From: Gracilariopsis chorda
Taxonomy: Eukaryota > Rhodophyta > Florideophyceae > Gracilariales > Gracilariaceae
Direction: 5' to 3'
NCBI GenBank assembly: GCA_003194525.1
Contig: NBIV01000153.1
Location: forward strand, 124,001 to 188,000
DNA length: 64,000 nucleotides
Under the pieces are notes generated by a model, which made no database searches, had not been told where the DNA came from, and worked only from the letters and a program-made list of their open reading frames with translations. This document shows positions 55,401 through 64,000 of this stretch, in pieces; position 1 is the stretch's first letter; each line of letters opens with the position of its first letter. The position numbers and the translations under genes were made by a program.

Positions 55401-55868
55401 TGGTCATAGCGAACGGCATCGGTTTGACAGCAGACAAATAACGAGCGGGCAAACAGCGAGAAAGAAGAGACGAAGAGGCGTGAGCAGGGAGAAGGAGGGC
55501 GATGCCGGCGCGAGCATGGGAGAGCCATGGTTGCTTTAAGCACGTTGGGGCGAAATGCAACGGCTGTAAAGAAAAAAAGTGGCCAAAGAGGACCCTCTGT
55601 GCAAATGGGCCATGTGTTTGCAGCATCCTCCCGACTTTGCACCAGACTGCAGCAAAAGTCAGTATCGCACGTCCCGTCACTTGCACAGCGTTTGCCACCA
55701 CGCAGATTTAGCGCCACGCAGAGGACCAATCAGCGCCAGCCATGACATGGCGGCGTAATGCGCCCAACACGCCACCTGCCATGCACGTCCAGACGAGACG
55801 GGACGCTCTGCAATTCACGACAAGTCACACACCTGTTTGTACAGCCACCAGTATTTCGTCCTTTCCTC

Positions 55869-56251
55869 TCACCATGCCATTGAAGATGATGTGCCTCTTG
55901 ATCTGCTCAGTGGCATGTTGAGCTCCAACGTGGACGTGATCACAAAACTCTGCAGCGACTCTTCCTTCTCTGCATCCTCAAACATCATGCTCATGATCTT
56001 CAGTTCGTTGTTTGGGTCCAGCCACTGATTCCGCTCGTCTGCCAACACAAACGGTGGCATCCGCTCTTCCTCCAGCAGCAAAGAGAAGCAGAATAGCATC
56101 GTACCACACATTTTTCCTCGCCGCTATTCGCGCATGCACTGATCGCCGTTAGCCCAACTTCCTTCCTATACGACACTAAGATCTGCAGCGCCAGATCTCG
56201 AACGTTCTCCGATTCCGCGTTGATCAACTCCAGATCCCCAGCGCAACCCAA
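55869..56251 (-). pseudogene. Unidentified decayed coding fragment
   Basis: Two overlapping minus-strand frames read like one protein with a frameshift near 56100: first LELINAESENVRDLALQILVS and GLTAISACANSGEEKC, then ILLLxEEERMPPFVLADE-type sequence to NNELKIMSMMFEDAEKEES. The amphipathic helices and Ala-Asn-Ser-Gly turn suggest a helical-repeat protein (ankyrin-like spacing), but I cannot name a family. Like its neighbour it lies between the Harbinger transposase and the Myb partner. Confidence 0.35.
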
Positions 56252-56900
56252 TGGTTCTTAAAGGGTAGAACACTTCACCCTCATGTTTGCAATGCCCTTA
56301 TTAAGCGAACTCAAGCATTCCGCCTTATCCCTTCACAATCGCTCGCGGTTCGATCCAAACCGCTTTTGCTGTTTCTCTACCTCGCGTCCAAGCGCCTCAG
56401 TCTTTCGCTGTCGCGTTTGAAAGCACTTCCCACAAATATGTCAGCGATAATCATTGTACTAACAGTCTCTTCTATACTTAGGACAATATGGAACCCTATG
56501 GCCAACGCTTATGAAAAGAATTTCGAACGAAGAGTCGTCCCAACCGCCTGAAGTGTCGCTTTTTGCCAGTGAGAAGTTCATACCAAGTTTGTTACATGTT
56601 CTGGTGAATTCGTCTTATTGCGGCCTCAACATCATCGGTTAAATTGTCTTTTGTGACCAAAGACTCTCTATTCTTCACAGTGCTCTCGGCAACAATGCGA
56701 ATAGAATATGATATTTCCTGAAGGGTTTCATTCATTTCAATGCGCCGTCGTTTTGGAAAAGACCCTTGGCATATAGGTTGAATCGAATTTGGGTCGTTGG
56801 TATGTCTATGGTTCAATATCTCTGGTTGAGCTTCTAACTAGCGTTCGGTATTCTGATTTCTTTTCTTCTGCAGGTTGCTATTGTAAATTGTAGCATGCAT
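56252..56900. other. No supported gene
   Basis: Short frames only. A minus-strand frame at 56592-56816 (QGSFPKRRRIEMNETLQEISYSI) resembles the helical, basic C-terminal part of a Harbinger Myb-like protein and may be the remnant 3' part of the gene at 56901-57362. Confidence 0.4.
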
Positions 56901-57362
56901 CTACTCGAGAATTTCAGTTTGAATTCGTTTGGCTCTACGCACTGATAACGGACATGTTGGATCGCCAGTAAGTTTTGGTGTGTAAACTAACTTATCATAC
57001 TTCTTCCTCAGACTTGACACAGTTCTACAAGGTTTGTCATTCCACTTGGCGTATTCATCATATGCTACTTTCACTCTGGCCTATCCGTTCTGACCAATTG
57101 GTTCCACTGCTTTTACAATGTCCAGCAGTTTCTCTTCGTCTTGAACGCTGTAGTTCTGTGCCCCATATTTTCTCCCATGACCTGACTCTTCTGCATCGTT
57201 ACACGAATCTTCGTCTTGTTCTGTATGGTTGGAATCAGGAGAGAGACGTTTTCGAGATGGTGCGAGTGCTACGAGATTTGCGATTGCAATACGAGATTGT
57301 TGCATGTTGTGTTTAATGCGAATGTATTGTGCGAAAGACGTCGGTGTTATGTAGAATGTCAT
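56901..57362 (-). pseudogene. Harbinger-associated Myb/SANT-like protein, one nonsense codon
   Basis: The ATG at 57362 (or 57305) leads through an acidic stretch to a Myb/SANT-like start (NYSVQDEEKLLDIVKAVEPIG). TAG at 57081-57083 interrupts after GQNG, where a Trp is expected, and the same frame continues ARVKVAYDEYAKWN, CRTVSSLRKKYDKLVYT, TGDPTCPLSVRRAKRI to the stop at 56901. It matches the decayed copy at 32932-33692 in order and spacing. It presumably partners the transposase at 53638-54830. Confidence 0.75.
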
Positions 57363-57549
57363 TACCGACAAACCGAAACAGTTGAGTATCTAAGCAGAAC
57401 GGTGGCCGAAACGTTGCAGTTGTTCGTGTTATGAATACTGACAAGTGCATATGAAAAGAAACCTTGCACCTACGTGTAAATTTTGAGCAGTGAAGATTCT
57501 AAGCAAGGGAATGTCGCTACTGCTGAGGTCTGGGAAAACTGTGACACTG

Positions 57550-57780
57550 TGATTATTGGTTGTGTGGGCATTTCGCGCAGCGCACAGGGTCCGTTCAAAG
57601 GGGAAAAAACGCAGTGAGAAGTCCTTCTTCTTCGTCACTGTCCCCCGCCCTTGGCAGGCAGTTCCAAGGGCGACTCAGGGGTTTTTTAGCTCATCCTCGG
57701 AGCAGCGCGAGCTGCATGAGGCCATATCAACGTAATTTGTTGTTGAGCTTACGTCAGTAGTGCAATTCAGTAGTGCAACA
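57550..57780 (-). repeat. Probable 3' LTR of the degraded copia element (far end approximate)
   Basis: On the minus strand a purine tract (ACTGGGGGGC) is followed at 57780 by TGTTGCACTAC, and further on by CAGCTCGCGCTGCTCCGAGGATGAGC and TGACGAAGAAG. These resemble GCTGCTCGCGCTGCTGAGGAGG and TGACGAAGAAG in the 266-bp LTRs at 46.4 and 53.2 kb. The far end is a guess because the partner LTR is not in the window. Confidence 0.5.
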
Positions 57781-58239
57781 GCCCCCCAGTTGGCGGTGAA
57801 CAGCCAAAGCAGAATAAATACCTCTAGAGGTTTAGCGTACATAAGGAAGAGAAGTGACCGTAGCAGACTGGTAACAATCTGGTTAATTGAGAAAAAAGTA
57901 CTGGATTCAAGACCAACCAGGTGCTCCTCGAAATGAGACCGTTAAGTCATGAAGTGCTGACGCGAAAATAGCGTCCGTGTTGTATATCTGTTACGAAGGC
58001 TGACCACCGGAAGGTGTATTGAGGGCCTACTTAATTGTGGGGGCAGGGATGTCCAGTTCGGCTGTAATTAACCGCCTTTGCAACGGTAACACAATGTACT
58101 AGAATGGCGGGAACCGCGCAGCGGGGGGCGATCTCGTGTCTTACGCATAACCTGGAGCAAACTCTTTTTCCTTTCTTTTTCCATAGCATACTCCAGATAA
58201 AGGGCAGGCATCGAAGACGTATATAGTATAGTTCGACAA

Positions 58240-61200
58240 CTAATGTTTCTCCAGATGCGCTGCAACCTTTTTGGGCAGTGTTCCATCGTTCATTATTCGG
58301 TTTAATAAACGAAACGAGTGCGGACTGATATTCGTTAAGGCATCCGCGATATTTGATGAGCCAGTAAGCCAGCAGATTTCGTGTAGTTCCCCTGATTCAA
58401 ACGAATCTCGAAGCCTGGAAACGGTAGGTCGTAGGCGGTAGTCTCTCTGTTCATGCAACGTAGAGATTGTAGAGTAAAGACCAAAAGAGTCAACGAAAAG
58501 ACTTGTCAGAATTCGTTTTGCAAAACCAGACTCATGGAAGAAGTAGGGAAGAGTCTGCGAAACAAAAACAGATTGGTCTTTTGCAAACGGTGCCGCAATG
58601 ATTTCAGCTCCTGCAGAAGAAAACGAAACACGCGTCTGCTATGATGAATGCCAGTCAATAACATGATATATGCAATCAGGGCTTTGATAAGCAAGTATTC
58701 CTGAAACATATCCAGATTGTCCGTATGATGTCGTACCGGTAGCAGCGTCACTAAAACTGAGGAGGTGAATCTGTGAGGTAGAGGAAACGGGTGTGGGCAA
58801 GGACTTGTAAAGGAAAACTGGGTTAAGGCTCTTAAGTTGCTTTGTTGCGCTGTCTAGCTGACGCATGTGGTGTACCTTGAGGCGAGAAACCTGTTGCTGG
58901 AGCTTGCTTGCAACGACTGAAGCTTGAGGGAGTGCTCCATGACCAAAAAAGTTGAGCTTACCCGTCAAGCTCTGAAAATCGCGTAGTTCTGTAGCTCTGC
59001 AAATGTCATCGTTTTCATTTTTCCTTGGAGGAGGAATAGAAAGGGGAACAATTTTTTTCTTGGAACTCCTTCATTGATACTCGTATTGAGAATTCTGGCA
59101 ATTGATTGATGAAAAGACGATTGAAACCCGTGTCCTGGCCTTGCAAGAATCTTCCGACCTCGAACTGTGCCGATATAGATTCATGAAACCGAACCAGTTC
59201 CTCATGGCTTCCTGCGAATATCATATCGTCTATCACTTTTGCCAGAATTAATACAACTTCTTGATTCTCCCATAAAAGAAACAGCTGAGGGTGTCCCGGA
59301 ATCGTGACAAAACCACGCTTCAACAACCAATCCTCCACACGAAGCTGCCACAAGCTACTAGAGTCAACGAGACCATACGTTGGGACGAGTATTTTCCAGA
59401 CTTCGTCAAACGTATCTACCCAACTTCTCGGGGCCTCATATATATGTCACGTTTGATGGAGCCCGCTTGCAGATAAGCAGACTTAATGTCAATGGAGGCA
59501 ATTCGAAAATGAAACAGGACTGCCATCGAGAGCAGCAGTCTAATAGCAGGGAACTGGGCTGTTGCAGAATCTGATCGCAACTGGTCTTTGTCCTTGTCCT
59601 TGTTCCCATGTGGTACGAGCCGGCATTTAAGTTTCAATGCTTTGCTCTCTCCGTCACGTTTGATGACAAAGAAATGATGCAAAGAGATGAGGTTGGCATT
59701 CCGAGGGAGAGCCCAAACAGAGACCGGTTTATAGGTCTTATTTCCGTGGTAAGCTTCTTTATCGTTGGCTATGGCATGATCCAGCAACCAACGGGGCGCG
59801 CATTGGAGCTTTTGTTCGGATAAAGGCCCTGATCCTAAAGAATTGCGGAGTTCTCGAAGTATTGGTTGGGAAGCAGACTTGAGAGGTAATGGTTTCATCT
59901 TCGAAGATGCATAGAGACCAATATCTTTAGAAGGAGCGTTGAAGGATTGACGGAACTGCGTTTTCGCCAGATATGAAATACTAGCTGGATGGTCATCCCA
60001 CACGTCGTAGTCCAAGGGACAATGTTCAGAGACATCATCAATATGCATTGGTGAATGATCCGTAGTTACCAACAGTGGGTTTGGGATTAGTCGAAGGATA
60101 GGTTCTTCCACGACAGCGTTAACGCTATCCATAATCTTGGAGGGCAGCTCTTGGAAACCTAGTTGTAGACGTTCCAAATCTCTGAGAAGGGGACTGAGCG
60201 GTCTAAGTCTCAGATCCTCGTACGCAACAGCGTAGATGTTACCGCCTGAATTGGGCTTAGAAGAGACTGCGACCAGATGGCTGTAGGTCTCATTTACGTA
60301 TCCTTCAAGCCAGACACCAGGTTTTTGGGTTTTTCTGAAGAAGAAAACCGGAGTTCCGGGCGAAAGCAACGTTCGAGATAACGTTTTGATGTCCCCAGAC
60401 CTCAGAAAACGATGCAGAGCTTGCCATGTGGTTTTCTGTGTATGCGCTGAGATAATATCCTTGCTGGTTGGACTTTGAGAAAGTCCATTGATTGAAGGTC
60501 TGTAACCTCGAGCCAACTCGAAACTGGATACTAGGTTTGAGCCTTGGAGAATGTTCTTTAGAAAAGCAGCTTTGGAGACAATTTCATGGTCTGAGGAGAT
60601 TGGTATACCTCGAGATATTGCGTATTCACGATCCTTTAGTAATATTTGTATGAGATAGCGTACAGATTCATGAGAAGATTCGACAATACCAACTTTGTTG
60701 TGTCTTCTCGCAGTACGTGGAGAGAACTTGATTTGATTCTCTGCACATAAGAGTTGGATTTGGTCATTGTTGAACTCGGGATCTCCTGAAAGTTCTCTTA
60801 GAGTCCCGTGTACTGTGATCCAGTGCAAGAAAATCTTCCGTGCTCCAATCATTGAACGAGAGAACGTCAATAACGCCACAGTTAGGCCAGTAGCTGCGTC
60901 TTTCATGTGTAGGATGGGAAGCTTTCCCAGCTTTGCAACAAACACGAAGTCAACCTGCAAATGATCGTTAAAGCTTTGTAAAAGACGTGAGAATGAAACT
61001 TTTCTGGAACCAAGGGGCCGCCCAGTTGACTTGCAGCTTTTGCATTTGTCATATGCTTCGTCCAGAAGCGCTGCGAGAGTTTTGGTCAGAAGTTTTGCTT
61101 GTAGACAGAGGTTCTTCATTTCCCTTGGACGCATATGGGTATAAACATGAAACCGTTTGGCAAAAGTTCTTCATTTTCAATGAACTGTCTCTTCGTTTTC

Positions 61201-61656
61201 AAAGTTGGGGCAAAAAAGGAGTTCATCAACTTGATACTGGAAGGTACGAGAAGAAGACGGGTACGCTTGGACAGATCTTGTCCAGTGCAGTACGTTCTGA
61301 GAAGGATTTTCACTTGGTCCAGCGACCCCTTTCGGAATGCGCAATTGGTTTACATTGCCAAGCACATCTGAACGAGAGAGTGAGTCATTTCCTAGCAGAA
61401 TAGGTCCATCACCAACTACTACATAGAACGGAATAAAGAAAGCTTTTCCGATATTCGTCTTCACCGTTTAGTGTCCAGATCGCGAACACTGGGAGTGCAT
61501 TGGCACAGTGTTCCCCAAAGCCATGTAGAAATGGTTCACAATCTAACGGTTTGAGTTCTAACTCAATACGCAGAGATGCGCAGAGCTGAGAGATCAATTC
61601 AATTCCTCCCACACTCTTCGGACAGCCTGGGTCAAGGATCGGATTTGGATCCTTAG
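58240..61656 (-). pseudogene. pol: Degraded copia-class Pol, relative of the element at 46.4-53.4 kb
   Basis: Read on the minus strand: protease LDPGCPKSVGG near 61640; integrase in a 572-codon frame (59416-61134) with CKSCKSTGRPLGSRKVSFSR, LQVDFVFVA, LSGDPEF and GIVESSHES; RT with IASIDIKSAYLQAG and, in another frame, AKVIDDMIFAG; RNase H pieces with LSFSDAATGTTSYGQ and IADALTNI ending at 58240. Frameshifts near 61440, 61210, 61125, 59410, 59030, 58640 and 58480 make it non-functional. Wording and order follow the intact element closely, including the Asp-Pro-Gly protease and the VxDD box. The 5' part is split from gag by the structured element at 61657-62616. Confidence 0.88.
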
Positions 61657-62616
61657 ATGGCCTTTGTAGTGCAATGTCCGGGAGCTGGGGTGCACCGAAA
61701 GACGTTCGGGATCTTTTCCTCATTAGAGGTGAGCCCAGTTGGGTAGAGCCCTCCCAGGAGTGGCACGACTATGTCGGGTTGTAAGGCCGAGGCCACCCGT
61801 CGCGACTTGCGCAGGGAGATTGAGGCAAGAATCGGGTATCCGCAGGAGCGGTGTATGGGGGTGGTTATCCTCTAGAGAGGTGAGGGTTCCACGTTGGTGG
61901 CACGCGCGAACACGAGCCATGGGTAGCGGGAAAGCCACCCTATAAAGGGAAAAATAAGGGGGAGCTGAGTCACGAGTGTCGTGACGAAGACTAACGGCAA
62001 TGCCGGTAAATAAACCTTATACAAGGTGAACACCAAGAAAGCTGGAATAGCAATCCGAATACTCGGGTCCTTTAGATAGGCAAGGGGGTTAGACTTCCCG
62101 TATGCGACGGTGCTTCCCTCCAAAGAGGAGTAGAGAACACGCGAAGGCGGTAAGGTCTAGAGGTAAATAAACCTTATACAAGGCGAACACCAAGAAAGCT
62201 GGAATAACAATCCGAATACTCGGTCCTTTAGATAGGCAAGGGGGTTAGACTTCCCGTATGCGACGGTGCTTCCCTCCAAAAAGGAGTAGAGAACATGCAA
62301 AGGCGGTAAGGTCTAGAGCCAATTCCCCAGGTTGGGGTCCCTTGTTGGGGAAGGTTTACTGGTGCGACGGCCATCCGCCGGCGCACTAAGTACTAACCAT
62401 CCCAGAAATGGGTGTAAAAATAATAAAGTAGAATTAACTAAATTACTCCACTTTGGAGCTTCATGCCCACTACTGTGGCCAACTGCCAATTGACTCTTCC
62501 GTGTCCCACGTGTCAAACCCACTATTAGTAGTCGTAGTTCATGCAATGACTACATTACCGAAACATTCGGGAAATCAACCAAGTAGCAAGAATCCCTCTC
62601 TGAGGGCATTGCACTT
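61657..62616 (+). mobile_element. Structured element, copy 2 (inserted in the degraded copia element)
   Basis: About 960 bp between the gag-side frame (ends SSLTAGSEAYSDI) and the pol-side frame (SKDPNPILDPG) of the minus-strand copia element, which are contiguous in the intact relative. Ends: AGTGCAATGTCC near 61668-61679 and GGGCATTGCACT at 62604-62615, inverted repeats with 11 of 12 positions matching. It shares the ordered blocks of copy 1 and carries a tandem duplication at 62006-62318. Hairpins: GTGCG ... CGCAC near 62363-62387, CTCC-AAAGA-GGAG near 62118 and CCCA-GAAA-TGGG near 62401-62412. It has TACTAAC near 62391, where copy 1 has TACTAGC. Confidence 0.82.
62006..62318 (+). repeat. 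Tandem duplication, 157 + 156 bp, inside copy 2
   Basis: Unit 1 is 62006-62162 and unit 2 is 62163-62318; both begin GTAAATAAACC and end GGTCTAGAG. They differ at a handful of positions (CTCGGGTCC/CTCGGTCC, CAAAGAGGAG/CAAAAAGGAG, ACACGCGAAGG/ACATGCAAAGG). Copy 1 has a single version. Confidence 0.93.
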
Positions 62617-63238
62617 CAGCCTTATATCTGAGTAGGCTTCACTACCTGCAGTTAACGATGACTGGTTTGCAAGAGGGTGAAGCCCCGCCAAAATCCCGGC
62701 GTTCAGTATGGTGTGGCCGATACTGTTCTGAAGGATTTTACTTTTCTGATCGAAGCCGTTTCGTGTAGAAACTAGGATTCTCACATTTTTCTGATCCTCG
62801 GCGATGGTTTTTTGAGCCACAGTCGTAACAAAATCCTCGATCATCTGGCTTCCGTTTCTTCTCCTTGACACCAACTGCGGGCGGTCTAGTTTTGTGTTTC
62901 TGTGTAGACAAGGGTCCAGAAAACGACGAGCCCATGGGACGGAAACGATCAGATTGAAGACCTAGCTTTTTCTAATATGCGGCCATAGCCTGATTAAGGC
63001 GTTGCTCAACGCGCTGTTCCACTCGTCTTTGATACCATGTTATCACTTTCCGACTTCGTGTAGGTCTTTTCTGCGCTCTTCGGTGACGATATCAGGTTGC
63101 GAATGACTGTAACTGCATCATCAAGATTGAGCTTGCAACGGAGACCAGTAGAAAATATATGACTTTCTTCTTCAAGGGATGCTTTCTTTTCAGTGAGGTA
63201 ATTCTCTAGTTGAACATTCTCATCAATCACATTGGTAA
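62617..63238 (-). pseudogene. gag: Degraded copia-class Gag fragment
   Basis: Minus-strand pieces match the gag of the intact element: CKLNLDDAVTVIRNLISS and KTYTKSESDN (63006-63238), then a zinc knuckle CYDCGSKNHRRGSEKC with the same CX2CX4HX6C spacing and FYTKRLRSEK (62738-62935). A change of frame leads to GLHPLANQSSLTAGSEAYSDI, which belongs to the start of pol. The N-terminal capsid part is cut off at 63238 by copy 3 of the structured element. Confidence 0.8.
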
Positions 63239-64000
63239 TGAAGTGCAATCCTCAAGCAGGAAGACTCAGCGATGCCCTGTGGACTTGGTGTTTTTGCCGC
63301 TTTCGCGTGTTTATGATTATTACCGCTATCAGCGGGTGTCTCAGCCCTCAACTGATCCGCACTGTGCACCAGGTGCACACCTGTGCATGCGCCGTGTGCC
63401 TCCCAAGGCGTGAGTGGACAACGTGTGACACGGATCGTCAAGAGGAGGTTGGCACCACAGTGTGGACATTTAGTTAATTTATATTTATTATTTATAATTT
63501 ATCTACGCTACAGTAGGGAGATTACTACACTATATAGTGGCTCGGCGACCCCGCCCTAACACTGAGTAAACTTCCCCAACTAGGGGTTCTTGGCTCTAAG
63601 CCTTTTCCGCTTTCGCGAGTCTTCTACACTCTTCGGAGGTGAAGCCGTGTTACCACGGTTGGCTTATCACCCCTGCGTCAACAGGAGCACCACCGCCTTA
63701 GGCGTTTGTTATCAACTTCACCACCGCAGTGTACTCACCCCTGTATAGGGTTCCCTTTTACCTTTTTCCGTGGCCCCGTTGGCCCACGCCCCCGTTGCCC
63801 CCAATCGGGCATTCCCCGTATATCCCTTACCCCACTCTCGCGGTTTCTACCCCTTTGTGCGGTTGCTCGTCACCGCTGACGCGTGTCTCTCGTGCCGGTA
63901 TCCCGTGACGTCTTCCCCCACTTACGTGGACTCGTACTCCTTGGAAGGGCTGTTTTCCCATTCGTGGTGATCCTAATCCTACCGTTTCAACTCTCCCCGC
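63239..64000 (-). mobile_element. Structured element, copy 3 (reverse orientation, runs off window)
   Basis: Starts at TGAAGTGCAATCCTC (63239), the reverse complement of the right ends of copies 1 and 2 (GCACTTCA). On the minus strand it then has, in the same order, AATAATAAATATAAATTAACTAAAT, the CACACTGTGG-type block, AGAGCCAAGAACCCC near 63600 and, near 63930, CCACGTAAGTGGGGG, which is identical over 15 bases to copy 1. It is more diverged than copy 2. The other end lies beyond 64000. It interrupts the gag of the degraded copia element. Confidence 0.72.

Noticed and set aside
35478-61938. Similar minus-strand translations in structured-element copies 1 and 2 (both contain GRALPNW)
   Set aside because: Frames break at different points and the similarity is explained by nucleotide conservation of a non-coding element.
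61640-62625. 5-bp target duplication TAAGG around copy 2
   Set aside because: Removing the insert with that duplication would not restore the gag-pol spacing of the intact relative, so the true ends remain undecided.
1-64000. tRNA, rRNA or CRISPR arrays
   Set aside because: No T-arm/acceptor pairing around GGTTCGA-like sites (for example 56347), no rRNA core motifs, no regularly spaced repeats.

Overview
The window looks like nuclear DNA from an intron-poor, transposon-rich eukaryote. Long intronless genes (STAND/NLR-type NTPases with WD40 repeats, membrane proteins) alternate with Ty1/copia, PIF/Harbinger and Tc1/mariner elements and with decayed copies of eukaryotic genes (Na,K-type P-ATPase, cohesin SA/STAG, molybdenum cofactor sulfurase). 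No operons, ribosome binding sites or organelle genes are visible. Intronless genes set in transposon islands would fit a florideophyte red alga such as Chondrus, but that is inference; nothing here fixes the species.

Layout. 1-16 kb: a decayed NLR (1-1994), a Tc1/mariner transposase (5287-6300), an intact NLR (6899-11011) and a head-to-head pair of paralogous three-TM membrane proteins (12087-13154 minus, 14197-15294 plus). 16-26 kb: an intact NLR (16669-20841 minus), about 4.6 kb with no recognisable gene, and an NLR 3' remnant (25470-26150 minus). 26-34 kb: a Harbinger transposase (plus) and its Myb-like partner (minus), with decayed cohesin-STAG and Na,K-ATPase fragments between them. 35.5-40.4 kb: a structured inverted-terminal element at the 5' edge of a copia element whose single frame has three stop codons. 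41.6-45.7 kb: a third intact NLR. 46.4-53.4 kb: a young, complete copia element with 266-bp LTRs and a 5-bp target duplication, carrying a long antisense ORF downstream of pol. 53.6-57.4 kb: a second Harbinger transposase/Myb pair, with a decayed molybdenum cofactor sulfurase fragment between them. 57.5-64 kb: a degraded relative of the young copia element, interrupted by two more copies of the structured element.

How it fits together. The three intact NLRs share one architecture: a helical N-terminal domain, a proline-rich linker, NB-ARC, a conserved helical linker, about 12 WD repeats and a shared C-terminal tail. With the two broken copies this makes a locally expanded receptor-like family. 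The most unusual items are (i) the antisense ORF, possibly a cysteine-peptidase-like protein, inside the young retrotransposon, (ii) three related ~0.8-0.96 kb elements with GTGCAATG ends and hairpins that differ in sequence but keep pairing, all sitting in or against copia elements, and (iii) host-gene fragments lying between transposase and Myb partner in both Harbinger loci.
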